Positions 16,645-25,210 of a stretch of DNA of 64,000 bases are shown in pieces (the stretch's first letter is position 1; the number at the start of each line of letters is the position of its first letter). This DNA is from Pseudomonas sp. dw_358. GTDB taxonomy: Bacteria > Pseudomonadota > Gammaproteobacteria > Pseudomonadales > Pseudomonadaceae. The notes under the pieces are model-generated. The model made no database searches. It worked only from the letters and a program-made list of their open reading frames with translations, and was not told where the DNA came from. The position numbers and the translations under genes are program-made. Location of the stretch: assembly GCF_018449655.1 (NCBI RefSeq), contig NZ_JAAVUX010000010.1, forward strand, positions 124,001 through 188,000, given 5' to 3'.

Positions 16645-17050
16645 TCAATCCACCACGTAGCGATTTTTGACAAAGTCCAGGCCGAGGTTTTCGCGCAGGG
16701 TCGTGCCGTCATAGTCGCGACGGAACAGACCCTTCTCCGCAAAAAGCGGCAGTACCCCGCTGGCAAACTGGTTGAACCGCACCCGCAACGAGATCTCGAT
16801 GTTGAACCCGTCGGCCGCGCCGCTGCTGAACCATTGTTCCAGCTGTGCGGCGACCTCCTCGTAACTGCCGACGAAGGGGTTTTCACGGATGCCAAAGCGC
16901 AAGGCCGTCGCCCTCAGGCTCAGGCGCTCGGCGTGGCTGGCCGCGAGAATCTCGCAAACCATGCCTTGGTAGCCGTTCATGGCCTGCCCGGTATCGACAT
17001 TGAACGGTTCATCCAGCGCTTGCGCGCTGATAGAGAACGTAGTGACGCAG
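16645..17050 (-). pseudogene. NtaA/SnaA/DszA-type flavin monooxygenase, C-terminal fragment
   Basis: About 130 residues of the C-terminus of an LLM-class monooxygenase of the nitrilotriacetate/dibenzothiophene-sulfone group: NPFVGSYEEVAAQLEQWFSS, GAADGFNIEI, then GLFRRDYDGTTLRENLGLDF before the stop. The N-terminal two thirds, with the flavin-binding barrel, are missing. The open frame continues to 17163, but the residues before about 17050 do not resemble the family. From there to 17271 I see no recognisable gene. This is another casualty of the organosulfur-type cluster. Confidence 0.7.
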
Positions 17051-17271
17051 CCAGACCAACGCAACCAAGGTCGCGGCAAAGCCATGTCGGCGCATGCAGT
17101 GGAATTGGACTTTCCGGTGACACAGGTCGGACCCTGATATTTACATGCAAGTGCGTAGTGCATAGTTCGTCGTTACTCGAGCAAGGCGGCATCAAGGACT
17201 TCGGTCATGCCCCTCGTATCTCCCACCCGTTGAGTCGACCGACACGGCGCTGCACGTCCAGGCGGCCGGGT

Positions 17272-17673
17272 TCAGCCGATCTTGTGCAAGCTCCCCGAAG
17301 GTTCCAACCGCCAGACGTTGACGATCTTGTCGTCTTTGATCAGGAACCGATAAAGCCTGAAGCCGACGTAGCCGCCGAAGGCATTCTTGGCATTCACGCT
17401 CACTTGCAGCATGTAGCCGCCATGCAGATGGCCACCGGTCAATACGCTGTCGGTATAATAACCACGGTGGACCTGCTCGAACTTGTATTCGGCCGACAGC
17501 GGATCCTTCAAGTAGTGACTGAAGAACCCCTTGGCGGCAGTCTGCGCCTCGTATTGATAAACCTCAGGCCCGTAATCCGCAGCGTTGATCTGCTCCTGCG
17601 TCGGCGTCGCCGCACATCCGGCCACCAGTACAGCCAACGCAACCACGGAAAAAGCCACTGATTTAACACGCAT
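17272..17673 (-). CDS. Small lipoprotein of unknown function
   Basis: A 133-residue protein with a short hydrophobic signal and lipobox LVAGC (Cys about residue 20), so it is a lipid-anchored exported protein. The mature part has a compact alpha/beta pattern with YGPEVYQYEAQTAAKGFFSH, LKDPLSAEYKFEQVHRGY and YVGFRLYRFLIKDDKIVNVW. ATG 17673 is preceded by GGGAG. The hydrophobic/aromatic alternation suggests a single small domain. I do not recognise a specific family. It stands alone. Confidence 0.75.
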   Translation of the reverse strand: MRVKSVAFSVVALAVLVAGCAATPTQEQINAADYGPEVYQYEAQTAAKGFFSHYLKDPLSAEYKFEQVHRGYYTDSVLTGGHLHGGYMLQVSVNAKNAFGGYVGFRLYRFLIKDDKIVNVWRLEPSGSLHKIG

Positions 17674-17849
17674 TTATCGCACTCCCTGTCTTTCGCAGAG
17701 CGTAGCAGCAACAGGCCATCTCCTGATCGGTCCTTGGAGTTTCGATGGTAAATTTCATCTTTAGGCCATGGGTTTACCTCAGCAGATTAATCATCAAATC
17801 GACTGGGTCGCTGCTGTCCGCGAACCCTGCATCCCGAGGATTACACTCA

Positions 17850-18416
17850 ATGCTGATTGTTTTCAGCGGTCTTCCTGGTACAGGCAAGACCACCATCGCA
17901 CAGAAACTCACTGTGGCCACGCGTGCCGCTTGCCTGCGTATCGATACGATTGAACAGGCCATCCTCAATGCTGAAGGCCATCAACGAGCAGTCGGGCGCA
18001 CCGGGTATCTGCTTGCCAACGAACTGGCACTGAGTAATCTTTGCCTGGGTAATACGGTTATCGTCGACTGCGTCAATCCGGTCGCAGAGAGCAGAAATGC
18101 CTGGCAAGAGGTTGCGGTCCTGGCGCAGGTTCAACTGTTCAACGTCCAAGTGGTCTGCTCTAACGCCATTGAACACCAGCGGCGGGTAGAACAGCGACAA
18201 CCGGATATTGCTGACGAGAGAGTCGCGCTCCAGTGCGATGCCGGAACTTTCCCTGATCTCCCCACGCTAAGCTGCTGGCGTGTTCTGATTGAGGCGTATA
18301 CAAAAATCCATGCGCTTGCATCCAGCACTTCGATAAGAGTCGCCCTGCGCGGCGTCGAATCCACACGATGCGACTGGGGGTACAACTGGGGGTATTTTTC
18401 GAGCATTTCCCGCTAA
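17850..18416 (+). CDS. P-loop kinase (AAA_33 type) with aberrant C-terminus
   Basis: ATG 17850 (GAGGA upstream) starts MLIVFSGLPGTGKTTIAQKL, a clean Walker A, and continues through CLRIDTIEQAI, YLLANELALSNLCLGNTVIV and ERRVEQRQPD-like sequence, the pattern of small zeta-toxin/APS-kinase-like P-loop kinases. From about residue 118 the sequence stops resembling the family and runs to the stop at 18416 through LRGVESTRCDWGYNWGYFSS, which is simply the translation of GGGGGTA repeats. The true C-terminal lid helix is therefore replaced, most likely by insertion or deletion of an integrative element. The protein is probably inactive or altered. Confidence 0.6.
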   Translation: MLIVFSGLPGTGKTTIAQKLTVATRAACLRIDTIEQAILNAEGHQRAVGRTGYLLANELALSNLCLGNTVIVDCVNPVAESRNAWQEVAVLAQVQLFNVQVVCSNAIEHQRRVEQRQPDIADERVALQCDAGTFPDLPTLSCWRVLIEAYTKIHALASSTSIRVALRGVESTRCDWGYNWGYFSSISR

Positions 18417-18619
18417 GAATACTGAGCCAGAGGCCTGTTCAGATGTTTTTGGCGACCCTGAGAGTCTTTGATGAGGGTGGAGCTTTACTGAGGGCTGTTA
18501 AACCAGGCGCTCCAAGAAGCGTATGCCTCTTGAGGCATCCACTCGACGCCCCTGCGCAGGTCTTGCTGGGGGGGGGTGTATGGGGGTATCAATGGCCATC
18601 TCCAAAAAGGATACCCCCA
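18374..18619. repeat. GGGGGTA repeat cluster, integrase-associated type
   Basis: A direct repeat, CTGGGGGTACAACTGGGGG, starts at 18374 and matches 16 of 17 bases of the motif at 3673 next to the integrase fragment. At 18581-18619 TGGGGGTATC and GATACCCCCA form an inverted repeat separated by 19 bases. Similar motifs lie upstream of DUF4102 integrase genes in pseudomonads (general recollection). No integrase gene is present here. The rest of 18417-18720 shows no recognisable gene. Confidence 0.5.
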
Positions 18620-18720
18620 ACCCCGACCACAGACACTATCGCCCTGATTAGCGCAACAGCCGGCTGCCCTGTGATCGACAAACGTTGCCTAGACTCTGCG
18701 TAAATCAGACCGCTACGCCA

Positions 18721-20013
18721 TCAAAAGACATATTCGAGCGCCACTCGATTCTGCAGAAAAGTCGCATCCTTGATCGGCGACTTCTGCACCCCGAGAAAGT
18801 CACTGAGCTTCACGCCCTTCAACGCCCCCCCGAAGCTGTAGCTGCCGTAGACCAGATACTCCGATTGGTCCAGGCTTTGCGCCGTGGGCGCGTTTTTCAG
18901 GTCCATGAAGCTGTAGCGTGCCCCCAGGACAAGATTTTGCAGGGGCGCCCCCTTGACGTTGATGGCGTAGGCATTGCCCGCCCCCAGGTCCATGGTGCTG
19001 GTGAGCAGGGGCTGGGCGAAGAAATCCCCGGAGGACAGCTTGTGCCCATAGGGAATGACCGGGGCGCCATTCAGATACGAGTCGCTGTTGGGCTTGATGT
19101 AGTCATACCCCAGGCTGGCGGTCACCGAATTCACCTTGATGCCCAGCTGAACGCCGTAGACGTTGCTGTCGACCTTGCCCAGGATGGCTTTGCCATCGTC
19201 GTCCTGATGCATGTATTGCACTGCCACGAAAGGCTTGACCAGGCCGTCGGCACGGATGGCCCGGGCTTGCAGGTAAGTCATGTCGGCGTAATCGAGGTAT
19301 TTGAAATACCAGGCTTGCCCATCGAAGCTGACTGGCTTCAGTGCCCAGGTCTTGCCCCCGCCCACACCCCAGAAACCATCGGTTTTTTCATCCCCTGCCC
19401 CGGCGGCGGAACTGTCGATGGGTGGGTTGTAGCTGGTGTGGCGGCTGTAGCTGTCATCCAGGACCGATTTGAAGCGGTACATGCGAAAGGCCGTGAGGAA
19501 GTTGGCCGAGTCCCCGTAGTAGGCCGATACACCCTGGAACATCTGCGGCACCATCCGGTAGTCGGAGGTGCCGGTAAAGGGCGCGTCGAAGCGCTGGTCG
19601 CCCACGGTGATGCGAAACTTGTCGCGCTGCCATTGCAGATACGCTTCACCCACAGAGGTGACATTGGGCCCCAAATAGGAGTCCACTTTGTTGGGGTTGT
19701 CGTCATGCCCTATGCCCCGCTGGACCAACGCGCTGAGGCCGAAGGAAAAACCCTCGTAGACGGCCGAGTGAAAGGCCAGCTCGCCGCCGTAGCTGACGGT
19801 GTCCTGGTTCTTGCCGCGCTCATAAAACGCGTTGTGGCTGGAGAAATACAGCGACCGCACATACCCGGACACCTTGCCATCGCTGAACATGTCACTCAGC
19901 GAGTCCGCTTGTACGGCATCCGCCGCGCTGGCCATGGCGGCATAGTCACCGACGCCGCAAGCGGTCAGGAACGTCAGGGTAGAGAGCTTGCAAAAGGTGC
20001 GAGTGGTGATCAT
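18721..20013 (-). CDS. OprD-family outer-membrane porin
   Basis: A 430-residue porin. A signal peptide precedes cleavage near MASAADAVQA. The mature start SDGKVSGYVRSLYFSSHN and SYGGELAFHSAVYEGFSFGL are typical OprD/Occ segments. Alternating aromatic strands continue to the C-terminal QNRVALEYVF with terminal Phe. OprD-family channels admit specific carboxylates or amino acids. The start is taken as ATG 20013; a TTG two codons further... at 20016 is also possible. It is the gene after the amidohydrolase/ABC operon in the same direction, 140 bp beyond its last member, so it may supply the outer-membrane step for that substrate (inference). Confidence 0.85.
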   Translation of the reverse strand: MITTRTFCKLSTLTFLTACGVGDYAAMASAADAVQADSLSDMFSDGKVSGYVRSLYFSSHNAFYERGKNQDTVSYGGELAFHSAVYEGFSFGLSALVQRGIGHDDNPNKVDSYLGPNVTSVGEAYLQWQRDKFRITVGDQRFDAPFTGTSDYRMVPQMFQGVSAYYGDSANFLTAFRMYRFKSVLDDSYSRHTSYNPPIDSSAAGAGDEKTDGFWGVGGGKTWALKPVSFDGQAWYFKYLDYADMTYLQARAIRADGLVKPFVAVQYMHQDDDGKAILGKVDSNVYGVQLGIKVNSVTASLGYDYIKPNSDSYLNGAPVIPYGHKLSSGDFFAQPLLTSTMDLGAGNAYAINVKGAPLQNLVLGARYSFMDLKNAPTAQSLDQSEYLVYGSYSFGGALKGVKLSDFLGVQKSPIKDATFLQNRVALEYVF

Positions 20014-20153
20014 CAAGCGTTTTCCAGGACGAGTTTATCCACCCCGCGAAATGCAGGGAATTGAAAATGAGCGAGAGTGTCAGCCGCTACGGCGAACGGT
20101 AGCGGCGCTGATCAGCGGCCTGACGTCAGTAGCGAGTCAGGCAGCAGAACGGT

Positions 20154-20579
20154 TCATGCCAGTTCGAAGCGTACGTCCTGAGCGCCTTCCCACAGTGTTT
20201 TCACCCCCAGGGCGCGGAGGTTTTCCTGGCCGTGGGTGATGGTCAGGAAGTGATTGCCGGCCAGTTGGCCCAGCTTGCTGGAGAAGCTGCACGCGCCGTA
20301 GGCCATGATGATTTCCGTCTCGCTGTACGGGCCTGGGTAAAACAGGATGTCCCCCACTGAAGGGTGGCTGGTGTGGTTCTCAAAGCCGATGGGCGTGTCG
20401 TCGAGCAACAGTTGGTAGTCGCCCATGGGCACCCAGCAACCCTCACCGCTCCAACGCACGTGGATGAACTTCTGCGTGTAGGGCAACAGGTTAAGGAAAG
20501 CCGCCACCGTCTGCGGCGCATCCGGGTGGGTCTGGGCGAGGAACTCGTAGCCGCCGGCGGTGATCTTGAGCGTGGTCAT
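20154..20579 (-). CDS. DUF3830 (cyclophilin-like fold) protein
   Basis: A 141-residue protein with the DUF3830 pattern: TVAAFLNLLPYTQKFIHVRW, GEGCWVP, a central SHPSVGDILFYPGPYSETEI and GACSFSSKLGQLAGNHF. DUF3830 proteins have a small beta-barrel cyclophilin-like fold and are commonly encoded beside amidohydrolases and transporters; their biochemical role is unknown. The ATG at 20579 follows CAGGAGT. It is the last gene of an eight-gene minus-strand operon. No signal peptide is seen, so it is cytoplasmic. Confidence 0.85.
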   Translation of the reverse strand: MTTLKITAGGYEFLAQTHPDAPQTVAAFLNLLPYTQKFIHVRWSGEGCWVPMGDYQLLLDDTPIGFENHTSHPSVGDILFYPGPYSETEIIMAYGACSFSSKLGQLAGNHFLTITHGQENLRALGVKTLWEGAQDVRFELA

Positions 20580-20603
20580 GCAGGTACTCCTGGGGTCAAT
20601 GAT

Positions 20604-21203
20604 TCAGGAACCGGGTTGGCCGATCCATTTGGTGACAGTGGGCGCTGTCCATTGCTGCAAGCGGTCCAGCAAGTTCTCGGGAGCCGCGTCGAGCACCAAC
20701 ATGTCGCGATGCTCGGCCTTCATGAAACCTTCCTGCACCGCGTGGTCCAGCAGGTGCAGCACCGGGTTGTAAAAACCTCGCACGTTGAGGCATCCCACCG
20801 CCTTGGCAGGGTCGGCCAACTGCGTCAGGGTCGCGGCCTCGAATAGCTCTTCCAGGGTGCCTAGCCCTCCAGGCAGGGCGATGAAGGCATCGGCCAACTC
20901 ACCCATGCGCGCCTTGCGGGTGCGCATGTCGGTGGCGACCTCGTGCCGGCTCAGGCCGGGGTGCAGGTGGCCACGGTCGAACAGGCGCTGATTGATGATG
21001 CCTACCACCTCCCCGCCCTCCGCCAAAGCGGCATCAGCAACGACGCCCATCAAGCCCTTACCGGTGCCTCCGTAGACCAGGATCAGGCCCCGACGGGCAA
21101 TCGTGGTGCCCAGGGTGCGAGCGGCTTCGGCGTACTCTGGCGAGGCGCCAAAGTTGGAACCGGAAAATACCGCCACGCTGCGCAGGTTCTGTTCAGTTTT
21201 CAT
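20604..21203 (-). CDS. LOG-family nucleotide 5'-monophosphate phosphoribohydrolase
   Basis: A 199-residue Rossmann-fold LOG protein. The signature PGGLGTLEE lies at residues 111-119 and TDMRTRKARM at 91-100, the two segments that make the active site of LOG enzymes. LOG family members cleave the N-glycosidic bond of nucleoside 5'-monophosphates, releasing a base and ribose 5-phosphate; plant LOG activates cytokinins. The ATG overlaps the permease stop by one base, so it is translationally coupled within the operon. Its presence in a transporter/amidohydrolase operon suggests the substrate may be or become a base or nucleotide-like ring. Confidence 0.88.
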   Translation of the reverse strand: MKTEQNLRSVAVFSGSNFGASPEYAEAARTLGTTIARRGLILVYGGTGKGLMGVVADAALAEGGEVVGIINQRLFDRGHLHPGLSRHEVATDMRTRKARMGELADAFIALPGGLGTLEELFEAATLTQLADPAKAVGCLNVRGFYNPVLHLLDHAVQEGFMKAEHRDMLVLDAAPENLLDRLQQWTAPTVTKWIGQPGS

Positions 21204-21985
21204 CAGGTCATGTCCGAGTGAGTCTTGCGTTGTGTCCAGCCGGTCATGCGGCTCTCCAGCAGGGCTGAAACGGCATAGAGCGCTACACCTAGAACAGCAA
21301 GGATAAACAACCCGGCGAAGACCAGCGCGACATCGAAGTTGCCGCTGGCGATCATCATCACGTTGCCGATGCCCTTGTTGGAGGCGACGGTCTCCGACAG
21401 CACGGTACCGACGAAGGCCAGGGTGATAGCGATTTTCAACGAGGCGAAGACATAAGGCAGGGTCCTGGGCAGGCCGACGTTCCAGAGAATGTCGCGCTTG
21501 GTGGCTCCCAGCACTCGCAGCACATCCTCAAGCTCGGGCTCCGTGGAGGCCAGGCCGGTGGCGACGTTCACCACCACCGGGAAGATGCTGATGACCATGG
21601 AGGTCAGGATGGCCGGCACCGTTCCCGAGCCGAACCACACCACGAAGATCGGCACCACGGCCACTTTCGGAATGCTTGAGAAACCCACCAGCAGCGGATA
21701 GGCAATATCGTAGGCCAGGCGTGACGAGCCGATCAGCATGCCGATCAGCAGACCCGCGACCACGCCGAAGAAAAATCCGACCAGGGTCGTCATCAGCGTT
21801 TGCAGTGTGTGCGGCCAGAGAATCGGCATTTTCTCCACCAACACCACGATGATCTGGCTCGGCCTGGGCAGGACCAGGTCAGAGACGTGCAAGACCCGGC
21901 AGGCGCATTCCCAGAGCAGGAAAAAACCGACCAGGGCCACGAACGACAACAGGTTGCGGCGGTACCGCGACAGGGAACGGCTCAT
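21203..21985 (-). CDS. NitT/TauT-type ABC transporter permease
   Basis: A 260-residue inner-membrane permease with about six hydrophobic segments (the first at residues 12-30, FVALVGFFLLWECACRV). It has the ATPase-contacting loop ELEDVLRVLGATKRDILWNV typical of the EAA motif in the SsuC/TauC/ThiX family. Its start overlaps the ATPase stop by 4 bp (ATGA) and its stop overlaps the LOG start. With the ATPase and the Thi5-like binding protein it forms a complete importer. Confidence 0.9.
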   Translation of the reverse strand: MSRSLSRYRRNLLSFVALVGFFLLWECACRVLHVSDLVLPRPSQIIVVLVEKMPILWPHTLQTLMTTLVGFFFGVVAGLLIGMLIGSSRLAYDIAYPLLVGFSSIPKVAVVPIFVVWFGSGTVPAILTSMVISIFPVVVNVATGLASTEPELEDVLRVLGATKRDILWNVGLPRTLPYVFASLKIAITLAFVGTVLSETVASNKGIGNVMMIASGNFDVALVFAGLFILAVLGVALYAVSALLESRMTGWTQRKTHSDMT

Positions 21986-22863
21986 GGCGTAACTCCTTGC
22001 GCCAGGCCAACGCCCGCCGCCATGCTGCTGCGCTCCTTGGCATCCCCCTCGGCCCGCGCCTGGGCGATGCTCATGCGCAACTGGTGGACCAGCTCGCCAA
22101 ACTCCGGTGCATAGCTGGACTCCAGCGTACGAGGGCGTGCAAAGCCCACCTGAGTGTCCTGAATGATGCGCCCCGGCCGCGAGCTCATCACGCAGATACG
22201 GCTGGCCAGGTACGCCGACTCCCGCAGGTCATGGGTGACCAGCAGTACCGTCGGCCGCTTGGCGATCCACAGGGCCTGCAGCGTGTCCCACAGCTCTTCG
22301 CGGGTAAACTGGTCCAGTGCACCGAACGGCTCATCGAGCAGGAGGATATCCGGCTCGTGAATCAGTGCCCGGCACAGGGACGCGCGCTGCAACATACCAC
22401 CGGAAAGCTGCCACGGGCGCTTGTCACCAAACCCCCGCAGCCCGACCTGTTCGAGCAAAGCCTCGGCCCGCTCGCGATACTCACCATGCTTTTTGCTGCG
22501 ATAGTGCCGGCGATAGGGCTCGACGATTTTCAGCGGCATCATCACGTTGTCGCGGATCGTCAGCCACGGCAGCATGGTCGGGTTCTGGAAGGCCAGGCCG
22601 ATCTTGCGCTGCTGGGTTCCCACCGCACCGATTTCCCGGCCACCGAGGATCACCCCGCCGGTGGTCGCGCCGAGCAATCCGGCGACCAGCTTGAGGATGG
22701 TCGATTTGCCGCAGCCGCTGGGGCCGACGAGGGCGACGAATTCACCTTGCTGGATCTGCAGGTCAGTGCGGTCCAGCGCGATGGTGCCGCCACCGTACTG
22801 CACGCTGACGGCAGACAGCTCGATCAGCGGTCTGGGCGCAAAAGCCGTTGTGTCTTGATTCAT
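21982..22863 (-). CDS. NitT/TauT-type ABC transporter ATP-binding protein
   Basis: A 293-residue ATPase from ATG 22863 (CAGGG upstream). Walker A GPSGCGKST is at residues 47-55, followed by Q-loop LAFQNPTMLPWLTIRDN, signature QLSGGMLQRASL, Walker B DILLLDEPFGALD and H-loop LLVTHD. The LPWLTIRDNV stretch is characteristic of the nitrate/sulfonate/pyrimidine importer group. It is followed directly by its permease with ATGA overlap. An ATG further upstream would run into the intergenic region and lacks a ribosome site. Confidence 0.9.
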   Translation of the reverse strand: MNQDTTAFAPRPLIELSAVSVQYGGGTIALDRTDLQIQQGEFVALVGPSGCGKSTILKLVAGLLGATTGGVILGGREIGAVGTQQRKIGLAFQNPTMLPWLTIRDNVMMPLKIVEPYRRHYRSKKHGEYRERAEALLEQVGLRGFGDKRPWQLSGGMLQRASLCRALIHEPDILLLDEPFGALDQFTREELWDTLQALWIAKRPTVLLVTHDLRESAYLASRICVMSSRPGRIIQDTQVGFARPRTLESSYAPEFGELVHQLRMSIAQARAEGDAKERSSMAAGVGLAQGVTP

Positions 22864-22931
22864 GTTCGTGCCCTGCGAAAAGATCTGATCGAACGCTCGC
22901 CTCCAGGGCGAGCGCTCCCGGTCAAAGGCCA

Positions 22932-24386
22932 TCAATCCTCGCGCAAGGGCTCTGCGGTCGGGCGTACACCTTCAGGGGTCTTGAGGATGGCGCTGATGTA
23001 GTGTTCGGTGTTCAGCGGCTTGGCCTTGGGCATGGCCTGGATCGACTTGACCGAACGCCCCCAGCCCGCAGCCTCTGTGACCAGCTTGCCGTTGCGCATC
23101 ACGAAGCGCCCACGCAGGAGCGTGTGGATCGGATAGCCCTTCACCGCGCGGCCATGCCAGGGTGAAATCTTGCTGATGCTCTGCAACTGGTTCTGCGAGA
23201 GGATGCCGGTCTTGTTCATGTCGACAATCGCAATGTCGGCGTGCGCACCCACGGCGATCACCCCTTTGGGCCCGTAGATACCCCAGGCCTTGGCCGGCGC
23301 TACCGAGCTCCAGCGCACGTAGTCCATCAGGCTGGCACGCTCCTGGTTGACCTCGGTCAGCATCAGCGCCATTTGCGTTTCAACGCCGGGGAAGCCGCAG
23401 TCGCACTCCCAGATGTTGGGCCGGGTTTTCTCGTCAGGTGCATGGGGCGCGTGGTCGGTGGCAATCATGTCGATGGTGCCGTCGAGCAGTGCTTCCCAGA
23501 GTGGCTGGTTGTGCCGTGCCTCGCGGATCGGCGGGTTCAGACGCAGGATGCCGCCCAGGTGATCGGTCAGATCGGTGTTGAGCAGCACGTATTGAGGGCA
23601 CGTCTCGACGGTGACATCGACGCCGCGGCGCTTGGCATCGCGAATCACGAAGAGTGAATCCGCGGCGCTGTGGTGCGCGATATGCACCCGTGCACCGGTC
23701 CATTCAGCAAGGGTCAGCACCCGGCCGATGGCTTCGATCTCAGCCACCACCGGGCGCGCCGCCAGGTGCGCATGGGCATCGATGCGCCCCTCGGCCTGCA
23801 TGCGCTGTTGCCGACGTGCGAGGATCGACGAGTTCTCGGCATGGACCACGGTGCGGATCCCCAGGGGTGCCAGCTTTTCAAAGCCTTCGAGCAAGGCACC
23901 GTCAGTGGGCGATGGCAGGTTGCCGAAGGTGTTGCCCACGAAGGCCTTGAAGCTGGTGACACCCGCGTCCAGTAACTCTTCCAGATGGCCCACGGTGTCA
24001 TCGCCCAACAGACCGTGAATGCCGAAGTCCACATAGGACGACTCGGCGGCCTTCTGCTTCAGGCGCAGGGCCTCGAGGGTTGCGGTCGGCGGGTTGGTAT
24101 TGGGCATTTCAAACACGGTGGTCACGCCACCGCAGGCGGCCGCGGCGGAGCCGGTCTTCCAGGTTTCCTTGTTCGGATAACCCGGATCGCGAAAATGCAC
24201 ATGGCTGTCGATGGCGCCCGGCAGCAAGTACATGCCATCAGCATCCAGCACCTCCCGGGCAGGAGGCATCTGGCTTTCCCGACCGACCGCCACGATCAGC
24301 TCGCCATCGATGGCCACGCAGGCCTCGATGATCTGATCGGCGGAAACCACTTTTGCACCACGAATAACCAGGTCGACTACGTTCAT
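22932..24386 (-). CDS. Cyclic amidohydrolase (dihydroorotase/allantoinase/hydantoinase family)
   Basis: A 484-residue metal-dependent amidohydrolase from ATG 24386 (AAGGAGAAT). All expected metal ligands are visible: His62 and His64 (DSHVHFRDPG), Lys147 for carbamylation (SFKAF), His182 (VVHAEN), His238 (VHIAHH) and Asp311 (IATDHAPH). The HFRDPG form resembles dihydroorotase and allantoinase more than D-hydantoinase. It opens cyclic amide rings such as hydantoins or dihydropyrimidines. The partners (Thi5-like binding protein, isochorismatase-like hydrolase and LOG) suggest catabolism of an imported N-heterocycle; housekeeping pyrimidine synthesis is unlikely given this setting. Confidence 0.88.
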   Translation of the reverse strand: MNVVDLVIRGAKVVSADQIIEACVAIDGELIVAVGRESQMPPAREVLDADGMYLLPGAIDSHVHFRDPGYPNKETWKTGSAAAACGGVTTVFEMPNTNPPTATLEALRLKQKAAESSYVDFGIHGLLGDDTVGHLEELLDAGVTSFKAFVGNTFGNLPSPTDGALLEGFEKLAPLGIRTVVHAENSSILARRQQRMQAEGRIDAHAHLAARPVVAEIEAIGRVLTLAEWTGARVHIAHHSAADSLFVIRDAKRRGVDVTVETCPQYVLLNTDLTDHLGGILRLNPPIREARHNQPLWEALLDGTIDMIATDHAPHAPDEKTRPNIWECDCGFPGVETQMALMLTEVNQERASLMDYVRWSSVAPAKAWGIYGPKGVIAVGAHADIAIVDMNKTGILSQNQLQSISKISPWHGRAVKGYPIHTLLRGRFVMRNGKLVTEAAGWGRSVKSIQAMPKAKPLNTEHYISAILKTPEGVRPTAEPLRED

Positions 24387-24397
24387 TTCAATTCTCC

Positions 24398-25189
24398 TTA
24401 AAGCAGTGCCCATCCGCCGTCTACCGGCAGATCGACACCTGTGATTTGGCGGGAAACGTCACTGGCCAGGAACAGGCAGGCGTTGGCGATATCGCTGTCC
24501 AGGGACACGCGCTTGAGGGCGTAGTCCGCGGCATGGCGAGTAGCGGCTTCCTCGGGGCTGATCCCGAGTTTTTTTGCCATGTTGGCGCAGACCTTGTCGC
24601 GAAAGCGCGGGCCGTCCACCATGCCGGGGGCCACGCAGTTGACATTGATGCCGAACTCGCCCACCTCCAGCGCGAAGCTTTTGGTAATGCCGCGCAGGCC
24701 CCATTTCGAGGCCGAATACGCCATGCGCCCGGCCCGGCCGCGCATGCCGAAGGTGCCACCGACGTTGACGATCTTGCCGCTGCGGCGCTCGATCATCCCC
24801 GGCACCACGGCGCTCATGGTATTGAACGAGCCGGTCATGTTCAGTTGGACGATTTCGTCAAACTCCGCCTGGGTGGTTTCCCACCCGGTCTTGCCGATCG
24901 GCCCCGACCCCCCGGCCACGTTAACCAGCACGTCCACCTGGCCAAATTCAGCCAAGGCCGCATCAGCCAGCGCCTGGGCGTCGGTTGCCAGGGTCATGTC
25001 GCAGCTCACCACCAGGGCCCTGGCACCCAGTGCCCGAACTTCTTCGGCGACCGGCTCGATGGCACCGGTGTCCCGACCGGCCAGGACCAGGTGCGCGCCT
25101 TCTGCGGCAAATGCCAGGCTGACAGCACGGCCCATGCCTTTGGCAGGGCCGGTGATCACCACGACTTTTCCATTGAGTTGCAGATTCAT
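24398..25189 (-). CDS. Short-chain dehydrogenase/reductase
   Basis: A 263-residue SDR with cofactor motif TGPAKGMGRAVSLAF (TGxxxGxG), a VNVAGGSG loop, and the YSASK active-site pair (AYSASKWGLRGITKSFALEV). Asp/Arg features after beta-2 (LVLAGRDTGA) suggest NADP preference. The position of the catalytic serine reads VNVGGTFG, so Ser appears to be Gly or Thr, which may lower or change activity. It lies 11 bp upstream of the amidohydrolase gene, so it is in the same operon; it probably oxidises or reduces an alcohol/keto group on the pathway substrate. Confidence 0.87.
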   Translation of the reverse strand: MNLQLNGKVVVITGPAKGMGRAVSLAFAAEGAHLVLAGRDTGAIEPVAEEVRALGARALVVSCDMTLATDAQALADAALAEFGQVDVLVNVAGGSGPIGKTGWETTQAEFDEIVQLNMTGSFNTMSAVVPGMIERRSGKIVNVGGTFGMRGRAGRMAYSASKWGLRGITKSFALEVGEFGINVNCVAPGMVDGPRFRDKVCANMAKKLGISPEEAATRHAADYALKRVSLDSDIANACLFLASDVSRQITGVDLPVDGGWALL

Positions 25190-25210
25190 GTCGGTTCTCC
25201 CGAAAGGGTC

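Noticed and set aside
18685..20064. 459-residue plus-strand ORF opposite the OprD porin
   Set aside because: Shadow frame; the porin has a signal peptide, family motifs and a terminal Phe.
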